This document shows, in pieces, positions 8,306 to 16,200 of a stretch of DNA of 64,000 nucleotides (positions are counted from its first letter, which is position 1; every line of letters begins with the position of its first letter). Origin of the DNA: Pseudoalteromonas citrea (GTDB lineage Bacteria > Pseudomonadota > Gammaproteobacteria > Enterobacterales > Alteromonadaceae). The stretch lies in assembly GCF_000238375.3 (NCBI RefSeq), contig NZ_AHBZ03000012.1, forward strand, positions 62,001 to 126,000, in the 5' to 3' direction. The position numbers were made by a program, and so were the translations under genes. Under the pieces are notes generated by a model, which searched no databases, was not told the origin of the DNA, and worked only from the letters and a program-made list of their open reading frames with translations.

Positions 8306-8659
8306 TTATGTAACCTGTGTATTGAGACTTCTCTCATGGGTATGATTTTCTCAATCCGATAAGTAATTCTTGTAATAACCGCATGTTATTCAATACTTAT
8401 ATTTAAGAGCAGCCCATTCTAAATTTTGCAAAAGAGAATTTCAAGCGACACCCAACGCAAACTGATGATTTGCCATTCGCCACATTCAAGCTGGAATTCC
8501 GCTTAGCCCATAAACTCTCATTCATTACATGCACTATATACTGAAAAGCTGACGAAAATTAATACAACTAGACTCATATACCTTTTCTCTACAATCTACC
8601 GCAATAAATTGCTTTTTAATGTTATGTTGTAACAAGATCAAACTACCTTAAACTATTGA
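8306..8659. other. Intergenic region with Zur-type operator
   Basis: Between the divergent nuclease-like gene and the lipoprotein gene. Apart from the Zur-like palindrome at 8621-8633, nothing clear is visible: no open frame with a ribosome site and no strong hairpin. Confidence 0.6.
8621..8633 (+). promoter_or_regulatory. Zur-type operator upstream of EEP lipoprotein gene
   Basis: GTTATGTTGTAAC is a 13-bp near-palindrome matching the gammaproteobacterial Zur core GTTATANTATAAC except for two A/G changes placed symmetrically. It ends 26 bases before the ATG at 8660, where a bound repressor would block transcription or its start. Confidence 0.65.
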
Positions 8660-9595
8660 ATGACACACATGAACACACAGGGATTCAAGCACATATTTAC
8701 AGGGCTTGTTTGCAGCACAGCCATACTGGGCTGCCAAACGGTAACGAGCACACCTAACACACAAAAAACCAATGACTTAGTGGTTGCCACATGGAATATT
8801 GAACACTTAGCAGCACACAATAATCAAGGCTGTAAAGGCCGTGAAAACAGTGACTATGCTGCACTCACCGCTTATAAAAACAAAGTAGATGCTGATATAT
8901 ATGCCCTGCAAGAAGTCGGTTCCATCGCTGCGGTGCAACGCGTTTTTAACCCATCACAATGGCAAGTGTTCATTTCTGATAGAGCTGACTCGCCAAGTTA
9001 TACGTGCCGTGGCAGTGAGCAGTCGTCAACGCAACAAAAAGTCGCCTATGCGGTGAAAAAAACCATTACGGTTAATAACATCACGCATCTAGACGCACTC
9101 AGTGCGCCGCAGTTTGGCCTACGTAACGCATTGCAACTGGATATCGAGCATGGAGGAAAATCACTCTCTTTGATTAACTTTCATTTAAAAAGCGGCTGCT
9201 TTGTTGACGACTACCTAGACAGCGACCGCAAAAGCTGCGGCGTACTAGCTCAGCAGGCTGAGATTTTGAAAAGTACACTGAAGCAGCAACAAAAAAGCCA
9301 ACCTAATTTGGTTTTGTTAGGGGATTTTAACCACCGCTTAGCCAATCCTAACAATCGCTTACGCGCTGATTTAGGGCTTACAAACACAGTGAAACAAAGC
9401 GCATGGGTAAATACCACTGACACTGTTCAAGGGTGCCACCCTAAATACCCGGCCCCGATTGACCATATTATCGTCTCGTCATCATTGGTGCAGCACCTTG
9501 ATAAACCAGAGTCACAATTTCACTATTTTGAAGATATGGCACCTAACAACATGCTTAGCGACCATTGTGCTTTAACATTACGCTTTAATTTCTAG
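8660..9595 (+). CDS. Endonuclease/exonuclease/phosphatase-fold lipoprotein
   Basis: Exported EEP-family hydrolase (DNase I-like fold). The N-terminus has a signal peptide ending in AILG-C, a plausible lipobox, so the enzyme is probably anchored in the outer membrane. The EEP motifs are all present in order: TWNIEHL, ALQEVG, INFHLKSGC, LLGDFNHR, DHIIVSS and LSDHCALTL, supplying the Asn, Glu, Asp/Asn and Asp-His catalytic residues. It may cut nucleic acids or phosphoesters outside the cell. A second Met at 8669 is an alternative start. The Zur-like site just upstream suggests induction under zinc starvation; the link to zinc could be phosphate or nucleotide scavenging, or freeing bound metal (inference). 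Confidence 0.88.
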   Translation: MTHMNTQGFKHIFTGLVCSTAILGCQTVTSTPNTQKTNDLVVATWNIEHLAAHNNQGCKGRENSDYAALTAYKNKVDADIYALQEVGSIAAVQRVFNPSQWQVFISDRADSPSYTCRGSEQSSTQQKVAYAVKKTITVNNITHLDALSAPQFGLRNALQLDIEHGGKSLSLINFHLKSGCFVDDYLDSDRKSCGVLAQQAEILKSTLKQQQKSQPNLVLLGDFNHRLANPNNRLRADLGLTNTVKQSAWVNTTDTVQGCHPKYPAPIDHIIVSSSLVQHLDKPESQFHYFEDMAPNNMLSDHCALTLRFNF

Positions 9596-9604
9596 GGGAT
9601 AGTT

Positions 9605-9628
9605 GGTCCAAACGTCTACGTTTGGACC
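9605..9628. terminator. Strong hairpin after the EEP lipoprotein gene
   Basis: Perfect 10-bp stem GGTCCAAACG (9605-9614) with CGTTTGGACC (9619-9628) and a 4-nt loop, between two convergent genes. There is no clean T-run on either side, so it may act as an mRNA end stabiliser rather than an intrinsic terminator. Confidence 0.5.
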
Positions 9629-9661
9629 GATATTGGCTGGCGTTAAAAAACACGGCTTATA

Positions 9662-10432
9662 CTATGATTTACGTGCTTTTATAGAGTAAATTAAAGGAAC
9701 TTGCTGCCCTTTGTGCTGCATTTGATAACGTTTTTCAGCCACCTGCTCCAGTCCGTCAAAGCAATCATAAGGGCTGTATGCATGCTCTTCAAACAGTTCT
9801 ATTATCAAGCCGGCATTGATCAGTGCACTGATCACATTACTCAATGAGTGTGGCCACGTGATCACTTGAGACACTTGCCCGTCGCAATTTTCTGTATACG
9901 TGGTTTCTTCCTCAATGTCTGGCTCAGTTTTAGGGAAGTATGAATACCCCGACAACAAGTCATTGAAGGTGTGAAATTCAACTAAATGAAACTCCCCACC
10001 ACTTTTTAAGGCCTTAGCAACCCCTCGCGCCCAATGTGTTAAATCAGGTAGCCAACACAAAACTCCATATGATGTATACACAATATCAAACTGTTGCGTA
10101 TTACTATCGCCAAAATGACAAACATCATCACACACAAATGTCGCGTCTAAGCCAAGCTGTTCGTTTAATATTTTTGCTTCATCGATTGCAGAGGAGGACA
10201 AGTCGACGCCTGTCACCGTCGCACCGAGTCGTGCGAGCGACAGTGAATCTTGCCCAAAATGGCACTGTAAATGAAGTATACTTTTTCCACTCACATCGCC
10301 TAGCTGATTAATTTCAATATCATTTAGCGATGACTGGCCTTGTAAAAAGCTGGCAACATCATAAAACTTTGATTTTATGTGCAGCGTAGTCCGCTTATTC
10401 CAAGTTTCTTTATTTATATCTAAATAGTTCAT
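9662..10432 (-). CDS. Class I SAM-dependent methyltransferase
   Basis: 256-aa Rossmann-fold methyltransferase. Motif I reads ILHLQCHFGQDSLSLARLG (glycine-poor but typical of the Methyltransf_25 group), followed by the acidic motif TGVDLSSSAIDEAK and the post-motif YGVLCWLPDLTHWARGVAKALKSGGEFHLVEF. The C-terminal half, with EVAEKRYQMQHKG-like helices, would set the substrate, which cannot be predicted. It sits between two zinc-related genes, but no Zur-like palindrome lies before it, so the association may be chance. Confidence 0.85.
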   Translation of the reverse strand: MNYLDINKETWNKRTTLHIKSKFYDVASFLQGQSSLNDIEINQLGDVSGKSILHLQCHFGQDSLSLARLGATVTGVDLSSSAIDEAKILNEQLGLDATFVCDDVCHFGDSNTQQFDIVYTSYGVLCWLPDLTHWARGVAKALKSGGEFHLVEFHTFNDLLSGYSYFPKTEPDIEEETTYTENCDGQVSQVITWPHSLSNVISALINAGLIIELFEEHAYSPYDCFDGLEQVAEKRYQMQHKGQQVPLIYSIKARKS

Positions 10433-10555
10433 ACTCGACTCGTTGGCGCTGTTATGACTGAGAGCGGCTATATAAATAGTTCACTCATACTTGTGTCTCA
10501 GCTTAAAATAGTCAAAAACCAAAAAAGCACCAACTATTTGCGATAAAGCAAAAAT

Positions 10556-10945
10556 TTAGGAACACGCTGTTTTTGCACATAAACGATAGTTGCGAATATG
10601 GCATGCAATAATAAGCCCTGACCCTACAACCGTCATAATACGCTCCATAAGCTCACCTAAAAGGTCATGACCAAATACCACCGCGAATACTAAGCATGCT
10701 AACCCAGCAATTCCCACAATTAAAATATGCCATGCTTTATGCCGCTTACATCCAATACTCAATGCAACAAGGCTTATCACTAAAGCAATACACACTAACA
10801 GTTGATGCACCGATTCATCGGCCAAAGCCTGCAGCCCAACCACTGGCACTAACAGCAACATTAAGGGGAGAAAAATGCAATGGAGTATACATAACATTGA
10901 TACACCGATTGCTGCTTGGTCCATCCGTTTTTGTGGGAATTTCAT
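10556..10945 (-). CDS. MerC-domain membrane protein
   Basis: 129-aa inner-membrane protein with four predicted helices. The first carries the pair C19...C23 (MLCILHCIFLPLMLL) that matches the metal-binding cysteines of MerC mercuric transporters. Family members outside mer operons are often found with zinc- or other metal-responsive genes. No merR, merA, merT or merP is nearby, so mercury transport is unlikely as its job. It follows the AztD-like gene on the same strand with a terminator between, so read-through or its own promoter would be needed. Movement of zinc or another soft metal is the reasonable guess. Confidence 0.8.
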   Translation of the reverse strand: MKFPQKRMDQAAIGVSMLCILHCIFLPLMLLLVPVVGLQALADESVHQLLVCIALVISLVALSIGCKRHKAWHILIVGIAGLACLVFAVVFGHDLLGELMERIMTVVGSGLIIACHIRNYRLCAKTACS

Positions 10946-11002
10946 TGCAACTAGCCTCTTTCGTCTTAGGTTTTTTTACTCGCCTTAACGCCTTATATAA
11001 CG

Positions 11003-11025
11003 TAAAAAAGCCCGCAGTGCGGGCT
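11003..11025 (-). terminator. Terminator after the AztD-like gene
   Basis: Stem AGCCCGC (11009-11015) with GCGGGCT (11019-11025). Read on the minus strand it is followed by six T (plus-strand A at 11004-11009). It separates the AztD-like gene from the MerC-family gene. Confidence 0.8.
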
Positions 11026-11072
11026 AAACGTCAGGGTTAAGAATCGTCTCTTGTTAAATCAGTTTTTACTGC

Positions 11073-12437
11073 TTAGTGCTCATGATCGTGTGCTTCGCCA
11101 GCAATGCCTAACCAAACCACATTTTTTGGCACAACATCTAACTCAAAGGTATGCGCAAGTTCACCACTTTCTAAGTCAATGGCGATAATGTGTTGGTTAA
11201 TGGGATCAGTTACATAAGCCACTTGCTGTGATTGTGAAAGCGTCATGGTAAAGCCATGTTCAGCTGGCATTTGTGCCAAATCGGCGGTCGTTACCGTAAT
11301 ATTGTGCGCCAGTTCCCAGTGGTATTCGTTATCATGTGCATGGCCTTCAAACACGGAAATAACACCGGCACTGTCCATTAATACCACATGCTCACCTTCA
11401 GCACTGAAGTACGCACCACTTAATCGCGCATCGTCACTGGCTTGCCATTCAATTTTTTCTACTGAGCTATTGCTAGGGTCAATGGCGTACACTGCTGTAC
11501 GGCTACTACCAATAAACAAATCTTTCTCAGGGTGTCCACGCAACATGCCAATTCGCTCACCTTCAGCAAATTCAGCTGGGTTCATGATTTTTTCATGAGT
11601 AAAAGCGTTATCGTGGGTATCAATCATCACCACACCATCTGCACACGCAAACGCCACCAGCTCACTACTTTGTGCACTGCCATGCAAACTTGGGCAAGCT
11701 ACATCAAATACTTTATCTTGGTCAAAATGGTCTCCATGACCATGAAATAAACCAATTTGGCTTGGTAAAGTCGAGCTGCTTTGCTCATCACGAATGGTGC
11801 TTATTAAGTATTCGCCAACCGTTTGCATTGCACCATGTTGGTATGTGCTGTAATCAAGCGTTGCAAAATCACGGTCGTTGTTGGTGATGTTCGACTCATT
11901 AAATACCATTACTTGCGCATTTTCTGCGGTGTCTTTATCACCATCAAAGAACACAACACTGTTGTGCTTACCCGCATTTACGTGGGTTGGTTTTACCCCT
12001 TGTAATGCAAAATCAACAAGGCTTGGGGCTTGTTCATAAGGGTGCAAGTGATCACCATGATCTTCTTGCCATACGCCACCATCAACAAATTCAACCATAC
12101 CCGCGTCACGCTGTACCGCCATCACGTAGCGATGGTGTTCAGTAGCATATAAATATTGCGGGTAACCTGTTATGCCAATACTATCTATGTGTTCACCATC
12201 TTTTGCAGATAAAACGGCAAGCACATTACTATCAAACGTAGATACAACCAAACGACCTTCGGTACCCACCTCGGTATGGCCGTGATCATCATCAGTTGAA
12301 CCTGATCCATCAGGTTGCTCTTGTGTAGCCGGTGTTTCTATTGGTGTTAACGTATGCTTTGTATCGCCACACGCTGAAGTTAATGCTGCAGCAACAAGCG
12401 TTGCTAATAACTTTAATTTTATATTCATTGTCGTCAC
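11073..12437 (-). CDS. aztD: AztD-like periplasmic zinc metallochaperone (beta-propeller lipoprotein)
   Basis: 454-aa exported protein; lipobox LTSA-C puts it on a membrane in the periplasm. The N-terminal linker is His/Asp-rich (DDDHGHTEVG), and further clusters include EDHGDHLHPYEQ, HGHGDHFD, GHAHDNEYH and the C-terminal HDHEH. The body is a repeated beta-propeller of the YncE/WD type. Two cysteines about 18 residues apart (CPSLHGSAQ...AFAC) match the disulfide region of AztD, which hands zinc to the binding protein AztC of an ABC importer. No aztABC genes are present here, so its client is unknown. A Zur-type operator lies 70 bases upstream. A second Met at 12428 is an equally possible start. 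Confidence 0.8.
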   Translation of the reverse strand: MTTMNIKLKLLATLVAAALTSACGDTKHTLTPIETPATQEQPDGSGSTDDDHGHTEVGTEGRLVVSTFDSNVLAVLSAKDGEHIDSIGITGYPQYLYATEHHRYVMAVQRDAGMVEFVDGGVWQEDHGDHLHPYEQAPSLVDFALQGVKPTHVNAGKHNSVVFFDGDKDTAENAQVMVFNESNITNNDRDFATLDYSTYQHGAMQTVGEYLISTIRDEQSSSTLPSQIGLFHGHGDHFDQDKVFDVACPSLHGSAQSSELVAFACADGVVMIDTHDNAFTHEKIMNPAEFAEGERIGMLRGHPEKDLFIGSSRTAVYAIDPSNSSVEKIEWQASDDARLSGAYFSAEGEHVVLMDSAGVISVFEGHAHDNEYHWELAHNITVTTADLAQMPAEHGFTMTLSQSQQVAYVTDPINQHIIAIDLESGELAHTFELDVVPKNVVWLGIAGEAHDHEH

Positions 12438-12506
12438 TGTCTAAAGAGTCTATTTGAGAGTATTAATTCATGAGAGCGTGCTTTGACTCTCAACCTTGGA
12501 GTTTAT

Positions 12507-12519
12507 GTTATATTATAAC
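12507..12519 (-). promoter_or_regulatory. Zur operator upstream of the AztD-like gene
   Basis: GTTATATTATAAC is a perfect 13-bp palindrome identical to the Zur core of gammaproteobacteria, flanked by AT (ATGTTATATTATAACAAAAC). It lies 70 bases from the start of the AztD-like gene and about 155 bases before the small plus-strand frame, so it could control both directions. Confidence 0.82.
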
Positions 12520-12674
12520 AAAACATAATTGCAAGTAGTTCTTTTGGTAACGAGCTCAGTAGAATCAAAAGAAAAGATATAAAAACAAAAAAAACACAAA
12601 AAAAACATTCCATTTACAAGGCAAATAGGTACACTGAACTGAGTGCTGAATTATGCGCAGAAGGAATTGGCATC

Positions 12675-12767
12675 ATGAAACTAAAAAACGTAAAACTCCA
12701 AATCAAAGGAACGCTCTTAATTAAGATGACTGAGTGTGTTTCCTTGAACACCTTTATTTGTGTTTAA
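12675..12767 (+). CDS. Possible 30-aa peptide
   Basis: A short frame starts at ATG 12675 with GAAGGAA (12660-12666) 8 bases upstream, and encodes a basic N-terminus followed by a mixed segment with two cysteines (ECVSLNTFICV). A GC-rich hairpin lies 62 bases past the stop. Too short for homology by eye; it may instead mark a small RNA. Divergent from the AztD-like gene across a Zur operator. Confidence 0.3.
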   Translation: MKLKNVKLQIKGTLLIKMTECVSLNTFICV

Positions 12768-12828
12768 TTACAGGTAAAGTCTCCGTTTACTTATTCAGCA
12801 CTTATATGATTTTTATCAGAAATACCCA

Positions 12829-12855
12829 GCGCCACGTTTATCGTGGCGCATTTCT
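12829..12855 (+). terminator. Probable terminator of a small transcript
   Basis: Stem GCGCCACG (12829-12836) with CGTGGCGC (12842-12849), then ATTTCTTT. The tail is T-rich but interrupted. It fits the plus strand only; the minus-strand exit is not T-rich. Confidence 0.55.
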
Positions 12856-13220
12856 TTGCCTTGATTTTCTTTTTACTCAACAAAACAAATTAGCTGACTT
12901 CGCATATTCAATCGGTTATCTAAACCTGTATCGTATAATCACCATCCAACCTTATGCCTCGCGATCTTATACATGAAAAAAATTCAGCCTATGTAAAATG
13001 CCACTAACAGCACAAAAATAAACGCCTTCAAACAAATAGTTAACATTTAGCGCCCGCTGAATTTCAATAAACAGCCCCAAAGCAAAAGAGAATACAAATA
13101 TTTATCATTTGCATAAATATACATTGAATATTAGTTTGGATGACCTGCTTAAAAAATGTGTAGTTCAAATTAAGTGCTTGTTATGCAATGAACTCACCCG
13201 TTTAGTAAATTGGGTACTCA

Positions 13221-16200
13221 ATGAAAAGATATTTATTTGATAGAAATTTAGAGCATTCGAGCTGTGGCGTTGGGTTTATTACCCATAAAAAAAGCGAACA
13301 AACACACCAACTGCTAGAGCATGCTCACCAAGCACTTTGCCGTATACCTCATAGAGGCGGTATGAATGCACAAGGCATTGGTGATGGTGCTGGGGTTAAT
13401 ATTGACTTGTCGCTTAACTTTTTCAAAAAAGTGACCGGCAACGCCACATTACAACTCGGTGAATTTGGGGTAGCCAACTTTTTTTACCCCAAAGAACTTA
13501 CGTACCACAACAAAGCCACTCAATTAATTGAAAACACCCTGTCGACGTATAACTTATCTATTGTCACATTTCGCACCATCACAACCGATGAAACCGTACT
13601 TAATCATGCGAGCCAACAAGCACAACGACAAATCAAACAAGTGGTTTTTTTAAAACCAAGCCAGTGTGATAGCCAAACTCAGTTTGAAAAACAGATCCAC
13701 CACGCGCTTCACGACATCGAACATGTGGCTTTTACTGATCCTGAACTCAGTGGACTCTACCCCTTGTCGATGAGCAGCCGTACCCAAGTACTAAAAGGCC
13801 GTTTAAATAGCTGGGAAGTGGTTCCTTATTTTACCGATCTAAGTGACGTAGATCATCAAGTTCATACGTTATTCTTTCACACTCGGTTTTCAACTAATAC
13901 CGCACCAAACCCAATGTTTGCGCAACCTTTTAGACGCATGGCCCACAATGGTGAGCTTAATACCGACCGAAAGAATCGCTTAAGTGAAGACGCAATTGCC
14001 AAGTCGCAAAATAAAAAAATCATTACTCCTCATGGGCAATCAGACTCAGCACGTTTAGACCAAACATTGGAAAGGCGAATAATCGAAGACAACTTAGAGA
14101 TTGATGTCGCCGCGTTAGCCATGATGCCGCCCGCTTGGGAGAATGACAGCGACTTATCACCCTCAGTGAGAAATATGCTTGAATACTTTTCGTTGTATGA
14201 AGAGAAAAATGACGGCCCAGCAGCACTCATTTTTGGCGATGGGGTTAAGGTCGGCGCACGACTTGATAGACTCGGGTTGCGGCCGTTACGAAGTGTCGAA
14301 ACATCTGACTATTTGGTCGTGATGAGTGAGGCAGGTCAAATAGAGTTTGATCCCAGCGACATCATACGCCGCGGCCGTATTGAAGCTGGAGGCATGATTG
14401 TATTTGACCATAGCACCGGGGAAATTAAAGAAACCCAGCAAATTTTAGAACAGTTAGCTAAACAGCAAGATTACGCCGCGCTACTGAGCCAAGCAAGGGT
14501 TAACGTATCCGACTTACCGATACCGCAGTTACAAGAGGTAAAACAACCTTCTTCACTGAGTACCAGCGCACAACATGTGGCATTTAGTTTAAATCAAGAA
14601 AGCTTTAAATTTATGCTCGATCCCATGTTATTAAATGGCGCAGAAAAAATCTCTGCCATGGGCTATGGCTTGGCTCCGAATGCCCTCAACAAAGATGAAG
14701 GCGGCCTATCTCGATACTTTAGCCAACGGTTTGCGCAAGTAACCAACCCGCCTCTCGACAGCATTCGTGAAACCGATGGCATGACACTGCGTGTGGCACT
14801 GGGTCCAAAACCTAATATTAGCCCAAATAGCCATAAACAAATTGTATTAGACTCCCCTATTTTAATGCCACAGCACCTGCTCGCCCTTGAAAAACAAAGT
14901 GCGTTGCGTACTAAAACCTTACCTCTATTGTTCAACATCGACTTAGACAACAACAATGAGCATAGACTGCTTGATGCCCTAGAGACACTAACAGATCTCG
15001 CAGAGCAACAAGCCCGCGAACAAGTCGATATTATCATTTTAAGTGACGAGCACATATCACATAGCCAAGCCGCTATTCCGGCATTGCTAGCTGTTGCTAA
15101 AATTAATCAGCGGCTGATAAGTCGAGGGCTACGCTTTACCACCAGCGTTGTTTGCCATACAGGGCAAGCAGTGAGTACACACGACATAGCATGTCTGCTT
15201 GGCTTTGGAGCCTCTGCGGTATGCCCACTCACGGTATTAAATCGTGCCACAGAGTTATTCGATAGGCCAACCGATGTGCAATCAGCGATACTGAAATTTA
15301 AAAAAGCAGCTGAAAAAGCCTTAATGAAAACCATGGGCAAATTTGGTTTATGCACTGTAGAAAGCTATATTGGCGGTGAATTTTTCGAAGCCAACTTTAT
15401 TGATACTCATGATCCAGCTTTAAGAGCTATTTTCCCCAATATTCACTCCCCCGTGGGAGGAGCCCAATTTAAAGATTTGGTACAAAGCGTTGAGTACTGG
15501 CATAAAAAAGTCCTCCATGTTCAATCTGAAAACCAGATCCCTGTACTCGGATTATTCAAAGAGCGCGCTCAAGGAGCAGGTCATAGCTTTGGTATAACTG
15601 CGGTTCGTGAATACATCAATATGACTGAAGAGTCGATTCAATATGTCGACGAATCACAACTTGAGTCACAAGACCAACAAGTCATATTGCCACAAGATGA
15701 AGGATATCGAGATTTAGGCTACGACGCACGCAGCCCCCAGCAAATAGATGACTTTACGATCACCGATGCATATCGTGAATTTAGTCAAAACCTTTACCTT
15801 GAACGCCAACACCGCCCAGCGGCACTGCGAGACATACTAAGCTTACCGATTCAAATCAAAGCAAATGCATCAGAGCAAGCCTTTAAAGAGTGCTTTAAAC
15901 ACATATCAGTGTCAGGATCATTTGCCCTTGCCATATCAGGGCTCACAGTGCACCGTGAGCGATCTAATGACATCGCACAACATTGGCATATTGCATTCGA
16001 TCATGCTGGTAACCTCCAGAGTTTACTTGCTGCGCTCATAGACATATTTTCCAAAGATATTTTCACCCACAGTATAGAAAACTCACATCTTAATATCGCA
16101 GTGGTGCAAGATAGTGCTCTCGACAGGCTATTAGCGAAAGTCATTTCTGCTCGTACGGCAATATCCGTAGCTAAGGTTCAGCCTGCACACCAAATCACCG

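Larger units (their letters stand above)
12438..13220. other. Long intergenic region with Zur site and a possible small transcript
   Basis: 783 bases. It holds a Zur-type palindrome (12507-12519), a 30-codon frame with a good ribosome site (12675-12767) and a strong hairpin (12829-12849). A longer open frame at 12734-12976 runs across that hairpin and lacks a ribosome site, so it is not called. From 12980 to 13220 the AT-rich sequence probably holds the glutamate synthase promoter; no clear operator was recognised. Confidence 0.6.

Noticed and set aside
10556-10945. Mercury resistance operon
   Set aside because: Only a MerC-family gene is present; merR, merA, merT and merP are absent, and the neighbours point to zinc.
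12734-12976. 80-codon open frame before the glutamate synthase gene
   Set aside because: It crosses the strong hairpin at 12829-12849, has no ribosome site and shows no family-like pattern.
13130-13160. Sigma-54 promoter before the glutamate synthase gene
   Set aside because: A TGG...GC pattern exists, but the spacing between GG and GC is 7, not 10 bases.
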